Assembly (NCBI GenBank): GCA_018883305.1
Contig: VEQI01000010.1
Location: forward strand, 1 to 20,762
Direction: 5' to 3'
DNA: 20,762 nt
Source of the DNA: Limnohabitans sp.
GTDB taxonomy: Bacteria; Pseudomonadota; Gammaproteobacteria; Burkholderiales; Burkholderiaceae_C
In this document: in pieces, positions 14,252-20,762 of the stretch
Numbering within the stretch: the stretch's first letter is position 1
Layout: each line of letters starts with the position of its first letter
The notes under the pieces: model-generated
The model's input: only the letters and a program-made list of their open reading frames with translations
Databases searched by the model: none
Told to the model about the DNA's origin: nothing
Position numbers and translations under genes: made by a program

Positions 14252-14265
14252 TTGTTGTACATCAA
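14252..14265 (-). promoter_or_regulatory. FNR/DNR-type box upstream of the Crp/Fnr gene
   Basis: TTGTT-GTAC-ATCAA (on +) matches TTGAT-N4-ATCAA at 9 of 10 positions. It overlaps the glycerate kinase stop codon (14262-14264) and lies in the 36-bp gap before the Crp/Fnr gene, whose recognition helix fits this half-site. It is a likely autoregulatory or cross-regulatory operator. Confidence 0.55.
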
Positions 14266-15581
14266 AGAATCAGCACGGCCCGGAAATCATTCACATTGGT
14301 AAATGTGGGTCCGGTCACCACCAGATCCCCCAGAGGCTCAAAAAAGCCCACGGCGTCATTGCGGTCCAGGTGGTCCGTCAGCACCCGGCCCTGTTGGCGT
14401 GCACGGGCCAGGGTGTCGGGGGCCACGCGGGCGCCGGCATTGGCTTCCACGCCATCAATGCCATCGGTGTCCGCGGCCAGGCCCCAGACGCCAGCTTGCG
14501 CCTGCAGCCCCAGCACGAGCCCCATGCAAAACTCTCCTGCACGCCCCCCACGGCCCTTGGCCGCCCCTGACTTGGGCGGCAGCACCCGCACCGTGGTCTC
14601 CCCGCCGCTGAGCAGCACGCAGGGTTTGACAAAAGGTCCAAGCCCCCTGGCGGCCGCACGCGCCAGCGCAGCTTGCACGCGCCCCACCTCTCTCGACTCG
14701 CCCTCCATCTCGTCCGAGAGGATGTAAGCCCGCAGACCAGCCTGTTCCGCCAGGTCCGCCGCTGCCTGCAGCGATTGCTGCGGTGTGGCAATCATCTCCA
14801 CACGGCAGCGTGACCACAGGGGCGCGGTGGGCTTGGGCGTTTCCAGATCAGCCGACTTCAACAAAGCGCGGATGGTGTCGGGGATGGCAATCCCGTACCG
14901 GTCCAGAATGGCCAGGGCATCCGCACAGGTGGTGCTGTCGGGAACGGTGGGGCCGCTGGCGATCACGGAGGGGTCATCGCCGGGCACATCACTGATGGTC
15001 AGCGTCACCACTTGAGCCGGCGCACAGGCCGCCGCCAGCCGCCCGCCTTTGATGCGAGAGAGATGCTTGCGCACACAGTTCATCTCGTGGATGTTGGCGC
15101 CGCTCTCCAGCAAGCCACGGTTGATGGCTTGCTTGTCTGCCAGCGTCAGTCCAACGGCGGGCAGGGTCAGCAAAGCCGACCCGCCACCGGAGATCAGGCA
15201 CAGCACCAGGTCGTCCTCGGTGAGTCCTTGCGTGAGTTCAAGCATGCGTTCGGCCGCCTTCAGGCCTGCGGCGTCGGGCACAGGGTGTGCAGCCTCCACG
15301 ATCTCGATACGTCCGGGCAAGGCCTGTCCGCCAGGTGGCACATGGTCATAGCGCGTCACCACCAACCCGGACATGGGCTTGTCCTGGGGCCAGAGCCGAT
15401 CCACGGCTTGCGCCATCGCACCACCGGCCTTGCCTGCGCCCAGCACCAGGGTGCGCCCCTTGGGGGGCGCTGGCAAAAAATCCGCCAGGGTGTGTGCGGG
15501 CATGGCTCGTTGCACTGCCGCGTCATACAGGGCCCGCAGCAAGGCCTCGGGTTGGGCCAGGTTCAACGGTGATGCGCTCAT
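14262..15581 (-). CDS. ttuD: Glycerate 2-kinase / TtuD-type (MOFRL family)
   Basis: Phosphorylates D-glycerate to 2-phosphoglycerate. These proteins were formerly annotated as hydroxypyruvate reductases (TtuD). It has 439 residues, normal for the class. An N-terminal DUF4147-like domain carries LGAGKAGGAMAQAV and SGGGSALLTLP, and the C-terminal MOFRL domain carries LLSGGETTVRV and DTDGIDG. The start ATG 15581 has GGAG close upstream and lies just after the ttuC stop (15593-15595), so the pair is one operon. With TtuC it would turn tartrate-derived glycerate into a glycolytic intermediate. It could equally take glycerate from the glyoxylate branch of purine breakdown. An FNR-type box overlaps its stop codon. 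Confidence 0.88.
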   Translation of the reverse strand: MSASPLNLAQPEALLRALYDAAVQRAMPAHTLADFLPAPPKGRTLVLGAGKAGGAMAQAVDRLWPQDKPMSGLVVTRYDHVPPGGQALPGRIEIVEAAHPVPDAAGLKAAERMLELTQGLTEDDLVLCLISGGGSALLTLPAVGLTLADKQAINRGLLESGANIHEMNCVRKHLSRIKGGRLAAACAPAQVVTLTISDVPGDDPSVIASGPTVPDSTTCADALAILDRYGIAIPDTIRALLKSADLETPKPTAPLWSRCRVEMIATPQQSLQAAADLAEQAGLRAYILSDEMEGESREVGRVQAALARAAARGLGPFVKPCVLLSGGETTVRVLPPKSGAAKGRGGRAGEFCMGLVLGLQAQAGVWGLAADTDGIDGVEANAGARVAPDTLARARQQGRVLTDHLDRNDAVGFFEPLGDLVVTGPTFTNVNDFRAVLIL

Positions 15582-15592
15582 GAACGCTCCGT

Positions 15593-16660
15593 TCAGGCGG
15601 CCAGCGCCGCACACACAGCCTCGGTCACTTGTGCGGTGGTGGCCGTACCCCCCAGATCCCGGGTGTGCAGCGCAGGCTGTGCGGTCACCTGCTCGATGGC
15701 TTTCATCAGACGCGCAGCCGCGGCAGGCTCACCCAGGTGCTCCAGCAACATCACACAACTCCAGAAGGTGCCAACCGGATTGGCCAACCCCTTGCCCATG
15801 ATGTCAAAGGCCGAGCCGTGGATGGGCTCGAACATGCTGGGATAGCGGCGCTCGGGGTCGATGTTGCCCGTGGGGGCAATGCCCAGACTGCCCGCCAGCG
15901 CAGCGGCCAGATCGCTCAAGATGTCGGCATGCAGGTTGGTGGCCACAATGGTGTCCAGCGTGCGCGGACGATTCACCATGCGTGCCGTCGCGGCGTCAAC
16001 CAGTTCTTTGTCCCAGGTGACGTCCGGAAACTCGCGCGCCACTTGCACGGCAATTTCGTCCCACATCACCATCGCATGGCGTTGCGCATTCGACTTGGTG
16101 ATGACCGTGAGTTGCTTGCGCGGGCGCGACTGCGCCAGCTTGAAAGCGTAGCGCATGATGCGTTCCACGCCGGCACGCGTCATGACGGACATATCGGTGG
16201 CCACCTCGATGGGGTGTCCCTGGTGGGCGCGGCCACCCACACCTGCGTACTCGCCCTCGGAGTTTTCACGCACAATGACCCAGTCCAGGTCTTGCGGTCC
16301 ACAGCGCTTGAGGGGTGCATCAATGCCGGGCAGGATGCGGGTGGGTCGCACGTTGGCGTACTGATCAAACCCCTGGCAGATCTTTAGTCGAAGACCCCAC
16401 AGCGTGATGTGATCCGGAATGTCCGGGTCCCCCGCCGAGCCAAACAATATGGCATCGGTCCCGCGCAACTGGTCCAGGCCATCCTCAGGCATCATCTGAC
16501 CATGCTGACGGTACCAATCACCGCCCCAGCCAAAATGGCTGAACTTGAACTGAAAAGACTGACTGGCACGTGCCAGCACCTTCAAAACTTGTTCACCGGC
16601 AGGAACCACTTCCTTGCCAATGCCGTCACCGGGAATGCATGCGATGTGATAGGTTTTCAT
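15593..16660 (-). CDS. ttuC: Tartrate dehydrogenase/decarboxylase (D-malate dehydrogenase type)
   Basis: A member of the isocitrate/isopropylmalate dehydrogenase family, 355 residues, the size of TtuC/DmlA. The start MKTYHIACIPGDGIGKEVVPAG is the usual N-terminus; a longer in-frame extension to 16804 runs under the divergent gene and is rejected. Visible blocks are WGLRLKICQGFDQYANVRP, ENSEGEYAGVGG, the metal-binding NLHADILSDLAAALAGSLGIAPTGNI, and EPIHGSAFDI. These enzymes oxidise tartrate or D-malate with NAD and may decarboxylate meso-tartrate to D-glycerate, which fits the glycerate kinase downstream. LeuB-like isopropylmalate activity is less likely given this neighbour. It is divergent from the 8-oxoguanine deaminase gene, with 91 bp between them. 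Confidence 0.85.
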   Translation of the reverse strand: MKTYHIACIPGDGIGKEVVPAGEQVLKVLARASQSFQFKFSHFGWGGDWYRQHGQMMPEDGLDQLRGTDAILFGSAGDPDIPDHITLWGLRLKICQGFDQYANVRPTRILPGIDAPLKRCGPQDLDWVIVRENSEGEYAGVGGRAHQGHPIEVATDMSVMTRAGVERIMRYAFKLAQSRPRKQLTVITKSNAQRHAMVMWDEIAVQVAREFPDVTWDKELVDAATARMVNRPRTLDTIVATNLHADILSDLAAALAGSLGIAPTGNIDPERRYPSMFEPIHGSAFDIMGKGLANPVGTFWSCVMLLEHLGEPAAAARLMKAIEQVTAQPALHTRDLGGTATTAQVTEAVCAALAA

Positions 16661-16751
16661 GAGATTGTGTGGACAGGACATCCCGGCCGGCAAACGGGCT
16701 GGGCAATGGCCGCCAAATGATCGTACCATCGCCATCAACCCCTCGTTGCCC
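16661..16751. promoter_or_regulatory. Divergent intergenic region ttuC / 8-oxoguanine deaminase gene
   Basis: A 91-bp gap that must hold the promoters of both divergent genes. I see a short imperfect palindrome GATCGTACCATC (16719-16730, five of six pairs) and a CCGGCCGG (16684-16691). No convincing -35/-10 or ribosome binding site is visible for either gene. Confidence 0.35.
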
Positions 16752-18167
16752 ATGACCGTTCCTGCCCCTACTTTGCTGATTCGTGAAGCCGCCTGTCTGG
16801 CCACACAGGACGATGCCGGTCATGAATGGCGCGGCGCTTCGGTCTGGTGCCGCAACGGCTTCATCGAGCAAATTCTCCCCGCAGGTGAACCCCTGGATCC
16901 TTGGTTGGCGCAAGCCGACGAGGTCATCGACGCACGGCACCATGTGGTGCTGCCCGGCCTCATCAACACGCACCATCACATGGTTCAAAGCCTGACCCGG
17001 GCGGTGCCTGCGGTGCAAAACGCCGAGCTGTTCAGCTGGCTACGCGGTCTGTATCCCATCTGGCGTGGCCTGACCCCCGAGATGGTGCGGGTCTCGCATC
17101 AGGTGGCCATGGCGGAGTTGCTGTTGAGCGGATGCACCACCAGCAGTGACCACCACTACATGTATCCCAACGGCATCCGACTGGAAGACAGCATCGAGGC
17201 TGCTCAGCGCATGGGACTGCGCTTTGTGGCCAGTCGTGGCAGCATGAGCGTGGGCCAGCGTGACGGTGGCTTGCCACCTGACGAGGTGGTGGAAACAGAG
17301 GACGCCATCCTGCGTGACACACGCCGCCTGATCGAAACCTGGCACGACCCATCGCACGGCGCGCGGTTACAAATCGCCGTGGCGCCCTGCTCGCCGTTTT
17401 CTGTCAGTCCCTCCTTGATGCGTGAGTCCGCGGCGCTGGCCAGAGCCTATGGTGTTCGGCTACACACGCACCTGGCTGAAAACGACCACGATGTGGCCTA
17501 CACCCGCGAGCGCTTTCACTGCACGCCCGCGGAATATGCCGAGTCTCTTGGCTGGCTGGGCGAAGACGTGTGGCACGCGCACGGGGTCAAGCTGGATCCC
17601 ACGGGCATGAAGCGCTTTGCACAAACGCGCACGGGGGTGGCGCATTGCCCTTGCAGCAACATGCGTCTGGCCAGTGGCATCCTGCCCCTGCGCGCCATGC
17701 TGGACCTGGGCGTGCCCGTGGGTCTGGGTGTAGATGGCAGTGCCAGCAACGATGCCGGGCATCTGCTCAATGAAGCCCGCCAGGCCATGCTGCTGGCGCG
17801 GGTGCGACGCAGTCTGGAACCCCTGGGGTGCGACAGCGGCCCGCAGGAAATGACCCCACGTGACGCCCTGCGCCTGGCCACACGCGGTGGTGCTCAGGTG
17901 CTGGGTCGACCGGACATTGGCCAGATCACGCCCGGTTGCTGCGCGGACTTTGCGCTGTACCGCACGGACACGCTGGCGCTGGCCGGCGGCGCGGTCCACG
18001 ACCCGGTGGGAGCGTTGGTGATGTGCAGCAGCGGTCAGGCCGACATCACCATCGTGCATGGTGAGGTGTTGGTGCGTGAGGGGCGCCTCACACGCCTGGA
18101 CATCGAGCCCTTGATCGAACAGCACAACCGACTGGCACAGTCACTGGTGCAAGCCTGCACCACTTAA
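16752..18167 (+). CDS. 8-oxoguanine deaminase (amidohydrolase, AtzB/TRZ-like family)
   Basis: A metal-dependent amidohydrolase of 471 residues, predicted to deaminate 8-oxoguanine to urate and ammonia. Metal and catalytic residues visible are His74/His76 (NTHHHM), His240 and Glu243 (HTHLAEN), His275/His277 (WHAHG), and Asp328 (GLGVDGSASND). The blocks LTRAVPAVQNAELFSWLRGLYPIW, SGCTTSSDHHYMYPNG and HCPCSNMRLASGI are those of the PA0142-type 8-oxoguanine deaminases rather than classical guanine deaminase. The start ATG 16752 lies before TVPAPTLLIREA; no clear ribosome site precedes it. It ends tail to tail with xdhC, overlapping 4 bp. Related hydroxyatrazine or other aminohydrolases remain possible, but the xdh and adenine deaminase neighbours support a purine substrate. 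Confidence 0.85.
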   Translation: MTVPAPTLLIREAACLATQDDAGHEWRGASVWCRNGFIEQILPAGEPLDPWLAQADEVIDARHHVVLPGLINTHHHMVQSLTRAVPAVQNAELFSWLRGLYPIWRGLTPEMVRVSHQVAMAELLLSGCTTSSDHHYMYPNGIRLEDSIEAAQRMGLRFVASRGSMSVGQRDGGLPPDEVVETEDAILRDTRRLIETWHDPSHGARLQIAVAPCSPFSVSPSLMRESAALARAYGVRLHTHLAENDHDVAYTRERFHCTPAEYAESLGWLGEDVWHAHGVKLDPTGMKRFAQTRTGVAHCPCSNMRLASGILPLRAMLDLGVPVGLGVDGSASNDAGHLLNEARQAMLLARVRRSLEPLGCDSGPQEMTPRDALRLATRGGAQVLGRPDIGQITPGCCADFALYRTDTLALAGGAVHDPVGALVMCSSGQADITIVHGEVLVREGRLTRLDIEPLIEQHNRLAQSLVQACTT

Positions 18168-18985
18168 GGCGAGGCTCTGCGCTGCAACAACTGCGCGGCC
18201 ACGGCCACCGCGATCACCTCGGGCTCTTTGCCCTCAATGCCCGGCACGCCAATCGGGCAGGTGATGTGTGCCAACTCCTGCGCGGTGAATCCGCGTGCTT
18301 CCAGGCGATGCCGAAACGTGGCCCATTTGGTGGCGCTGCCAATCAGGCCCACATAGGGTAAATCGGCATGCTGGCGGTGTCGACGCAGACAAGCCGCTAC
18401 CACCTCCAGATCTTCCGCATGACTGAAGCTCATGATCAGCACCAGACTGCCGGGGGCCAGGTCATCCACCGCCAACTGGACCGGATCGGAGTGTTCGGTG
18501 CGAATGTGCGCAGGCAAGGGACTGGGGAAAATTTCGTCCCGGCTGTCAATCCAGGTCACGTCAAAGGGCAACGGGGCCAGCACCTGGATCAGGGCACGCC
18601 CCACATGACCACCGCCAAACAAGGCCACACTGGTCCCGTTCATGCCCAGGCGTTGCACCCGCTGCACCGCCTGCGCCGGTGTATGGCGCTGAAGATGCTC
18701 ATACCGTAAATGCACCACGCCGCCGCAACATTGACCCAAACTTGGGCCCAGGGCATAGCGCAGCACCAGGGGTTCCGCCACGGGGCGGTGCAGCAAGGCA
18801 CGCGCCTCCTCGATGGCTTGAAACTCCAGGTGACCACCACCAATGGTGTTGATCACCCGCTCAGGCGTCACTGCCATCCAGGCGCCCGCTTCACGTGGCA
18901 CCGAGCCCTGGGTGTGGTCGACCCACACCAGCACCAGCGCCGATTGGCTCAGCGCCTCCTGCAACTGCGAAAGATGCGGGAGCAT
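18164..18985 (-). CDS. xdhC: Xanthine dehydrogenase accessory protein XdhC
   Basis: A chaperone that inserts sulfurated molybdenum cofactor into xanthine dehydrogenase, 273 residues. The N-terminal XdhC/CoxI domain has GSVPREAGAWMAV, TIGGGHLEFQAIEEA and GQCCGGVVHL; the paired Cys are the typical MoCo-associated cysteines. The C-terminal Rossmann-like domain has LFGGGHVGRAL, LVLIMSFSHAEDLEV, YVGLIGSATKWATFRHRL and CPIGVPGIEGKEPEVIAVAVAAQLL. It starts at ATG 18985, 37 bp after the xdhB stop, in the usual xdhA-xdhB-xdhC order. The stop overlaps the convergent deaminase gene by 4 bp. Confidence 0.93.
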   Translation of the reverse strand: MLPHLSQLQEALSQSALVLVWVDHTQGSVPREAGAWMAVTPERVINTIGGGHLEFQAIEEARALLHRPVAEPLVLRYALGPSLGQCCGGVVHLRYEHLQRHTPAQAVQRVQRLGMNGTSVALFGGGHVGRALIQVLAPLPFDVTWIDSRDEIFPSPLPAHIRTEHSDPVQLAVDDLAPGSLVLIMSFSHAEDLEVVAACLRRHRQHADLPYVGLIGSATKWATFRHRLEARGFTAQELAHITCPIGVPGIEGKEPEVIAVAVAAQLLQRRASP

Positions 18986-19022
18986 GCGTACGCCAACCGA
19001 ACAGGCGACGGTGCGTCAGCCA

Positions 19023-20762
19023 TCAGGCCGAGGCCTGCGACCGCACCTTCTCGCAAGCCAGCAGAATGCGCTCTGGTGTGGCCGGCGCATCCATGTGGAC
19101 CACCGCCTGGTGGTTCGCCACGGCAGCCACGGCATCCTTGAGGGCAAAGAAGCTGGACAGCGCCAACATCAGGGGCGGTTCACCCGTGGCCTTACTGTGG
19201 AAAGGTGTGGGTTTGAGGTTGTAGCCATCAAAGAGGGTGACGTTGAAGTGCTCGGGCACATCGCCCGCCACCGGAATCTTGTAGGTGCTGGGGCCGTGCG
19301 TGAGCAACTTGCCCTTCTTGTCCCAGATGCACTCTTCCATGGTGAGCCAGCCCATGCCCTGGACGTAGGCGCCTTCGATCTGGCCCTTGTCAATGGCGGG
19401 GTTGATGCTGCGACCCACGTCGTGAACAATGTCCACGGCCTTGAGCCACCACTCACCGGTACGGGTGTCGATTTCCACCTCGGACACTGAGGCTCCGTAA
19501 CAGTAGTAGTAAAAGGCTCGCCCATTGAGGGTGGTGAAGTCGTACTTGATCTCGGGGGTCATGTAGAACCCCGTCACCGACAGTCCCACGCGATCCAGCC
19601 AGGCCTGCTTGGTGAGGTCTGCCCAGTTCACCGATTTACCACCGCCGTGCACTGCGTTGTTGGCGAAGGTGATGTCCTCGGCCGCACAGCCCAGCAAACG
19701 CGCAGCCACGGGCTTCAGACGCTCACGCATCTGCGCTGTGGCGTTCATGATGGCCGCACCGTTAATGTCAGCGCCACTGGAGGCAGACGTTGCCGAGGCG
19801 TTGGGCACTTTCTGCGAATCGGTGGCGGTGACGCGCACCTTGTCCACGCTGATGCCCAGACCATCGGCGCACACTTGCGCCATTTTGGTGTTGAGGCCCT
19901 GCCCCATTTCTGTGCCACCGTGGTTGACGCTGACTGAGCCGTCCATGTAGATCACCAACAGTGCGCCGCCCTGGTTCAGGTGCGTGGCGGTGAAGCTGAT
20001 GCCAAATTTGAGCGGCACCAGGGCCAGCCCGCGTTTGCGGGTTTTGCTTTGAGCATTGAAGGCCTGCACGGCCGCGCGGCGCTCCGCGTAGCGGGCTTCA
20101 GATTCGACCTGAGCCACCACCTTGTCACCCACCCAGTCTTCAATCAACTGGTTGTACTGAGTGGTCATGGTGTCAGGGGTGCCACTGATGGCGGGATCTT
20201 GATAGAGATTGAGCTTGCGCACCTCCAACGGATCTTTCTTCAGCGTGGCGGCGATTTCGTCCATCACGGTCTCGATACCGAACATGCCCTGAGGGCCACC
20301 AAAGCCGCGGAAGGCCGTGGCGCTTTGGGTGTTTGTCTTGCAGCGATGACTGATGAGCTTGAGCGCGGGGATGTGATAGGTGTTGTCGATGTGCAGACAA
20401 GCACGGTCGTTGACCGGTCCCGAGTAATCGGTGCTGTAGCCGCAACGGGACATCAGCGTGATGTTGGCGCCTTGCACACGACCGTTGTCGTCAAAGCCCA
20501 CCTCGTAGTCGATGCGAAAGTCGTGACGCTTGCCGGTGATCATCATGTCGTCGTCACGGTTCACGCGCAGCTTGACCGGCTTTTTGAGTTTGAAAGCCGC
20601 CAAGGCCGCGCTTTGACTGAAGATGCTGGCGTTGCCCTCCTTGCCACCAAACCCACCGCCCATACGACGGCAGATCACCTCGACATCGTTGGTGGTGAGG
20701 TTCAAGGCTGCAGCCGCCTCCCGCTGATTGCCGTCCGGGTGCTGGGTGGAACAGTAGAGCGT
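19023..20762 (-). CDS. xdhB: Xanthine dehydrogenase molybdopterin-binding subunit, 3' part (start outside window)
   Basis: The large catalytic subunit oxidising hypoxanthine to xanthine to urate. About 579 C-terminal codons are visible, and the frame runs open to the right edge. The first visible residues TLYCSTQHPDGNQ are the family's STQHP block. Further on are RRMGGGFGGKE, FRGFGGPQG, GGTEMGQGLNTKMAQVC and, near the C-terminus, ATGEPPLMLALSSFFAL, which holds the conserved catalytic Glu of the xanthine oxidase family. An apparent start within the frame at 20705 is a TTG and not the true start. It heads into xdhC, and the small subunit xdhA is expected beyond the right edge. Xanthine rather than another aromatic aldehyde or purine substrate is supported by motif similarity and the neighbouring purine genes. 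Confidence 0.95.
   Translation of the reverse strand, partial: TLYCSTQHPDGNQREAAAALNLTTNDVEVICRRMGGGFGGKEGNASIFSQSAALAAFKLKKPVKLRVNRDDDMMITGKRHDFRIDYEVGFDDNGRVQGANITLMSRCGYSTDYSGPVNDRACLHIDNTYHIPALKLISHRCKTNTQSATAFRGFGGPQGMFGIETVMDEIAATLKKDPLEVRKLNLYQDPAISGTPDTMTTQYNQLIEDWVGDKVVAQVESEARYAERRAAVQAFNAQSKTRKRGLALVPLKFGISFTATHLNQGGALLVIYMDGSVSVNHGGTEMGQGLNTKMAQVCADGLGISVDKVRVTATDSQKVPNASATSASSGADINGAAIMNATAQMRERLKPVAARLLGCAAEDITFANNAVHGGGKSVNWADLTKQAWLDRVGLSVTGFYMTPEIKYDFTTLNGRAFYYYCYGASVSEVEIDTRTGEWWLKAVDIVHDVGRSINPAIDKGQIEGAYVQGMGWLTMEECIWDKKGKLLTHGPSTYKIPVAGDVPEHFNVTLFDGYNLKPTPFHSKATGEPPLMLALSSFFALKDAVAAVANHQAVVHMDAPATPERILLACEKVRSQASA

Noticed and set aside
16659..16751. N-terminal extension of the 8-oxoguanine deaminase to 16659
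   Set aside because: It would overlap the divergent ttuC start and occupy the only promoter space; the extra residues have no family similarity.
16661..16804. N-terminal extension of ttuC to 16804
   Set aside because: The family start MKTYHIACIPGDG at 16660 is unmistakable; the extension overlaps the deaminase gene on the other strand.
17460..18125. Minus-strand open frame under the 8-oxoguanine deaminase gene (221 codons)
   Set aside because: Antisense shadow of a well-supported gene, with no recognisable domain.
1..20762. Mobile elements, CRISPR arrays, toxin-antitoxin or phage-defence systems
   Set aside because: No transposase, integrase, repeat-spacer pattern, terminal repeats or defence-type domains were found on either strand; gene content is metabolic throughout.

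Overview
The window looks like chromosomal DNA of a betaproteobacterium, probably Burkholderiales near Comamonadaceae. I infer this from fairly high GC, dense operons with 4-bp ATGA overlaps, and protein sequences typical of that group. I see no mobile element, CRISPR array, tRNA or rRNA. Almost all of the sequence codes for metabolic enzymes.

Region 1 (1-1710, + strand) is the end of an arginine biosynthesis operon: the 3' part of argD, argF, and a small YkgJ-type cysteine-cluster protein, with each stop overlapping the next start.

Region 2 (1750-11246, + strand) is a complete nitrate assimilation locus: an ANTAR regulator (NasT type), then nrtA-nrtB-nrtD (nitrate ABC importer), nirB-nirD (NADH nitrite reductase) and nasA (assimilatory nitrate reductase). 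Nitrate is imported, reduced to nitrite by NasA and then to ammonium by NirBD. The 233-base gap between nasT and nrtA holds a full control cassette that can be read from the sequence. It contains an NtrC-type site, a -24/-12 sigma-54 promoter whose predicted start falls at the first RNA stem, two hexaloop stem-loops with the A1/G4 pattern bound by ANTAR proteins, and a 21-bp terminator stem that shares bases with the second stem-loop. This fits transcription on nitrogen limitation combined with nitrate-gated antitermination. A second near-consensus sigma-54 promoter lies just before nasT. No NasS nitrate sensor gene is visible.

Region 3 (11222-16660, - strand) runs, in transcription order, as a tartrate/D-malate dehydrogenase-type enzyme (TtuC), glycerate kinase (TtuD/GckA), a Crp/Fnr regulator, an adenine deaminase and a FAD aromatic-hydroxylase-type monooxygenase. 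An FNR-type box overlaps the glycerate kinase stop codon upstream of the Crp/Fnr gene, whose recognition helix has FNR-type residues but which lacks the FNR iron-sulfur cysteines.

Region 4 (16752-20762) holds a likely 8-oxoguanine deaminase on + and, facing it, xdhC and the 3' part of xdhB on -. Together with the adenine deaminase this is a purine salvage/catabolism neighbourhood converging on urate: adenine to hypoxanthine, hypoxanthine to xanthine to urate by Xdh, and 8-oxoguanine to urate. Glycerate kinase could also take up glycerate made from the glyoxylate end of purine breakdown, although its partner TtuC points to tartrate. The right edge cuts xdhB.
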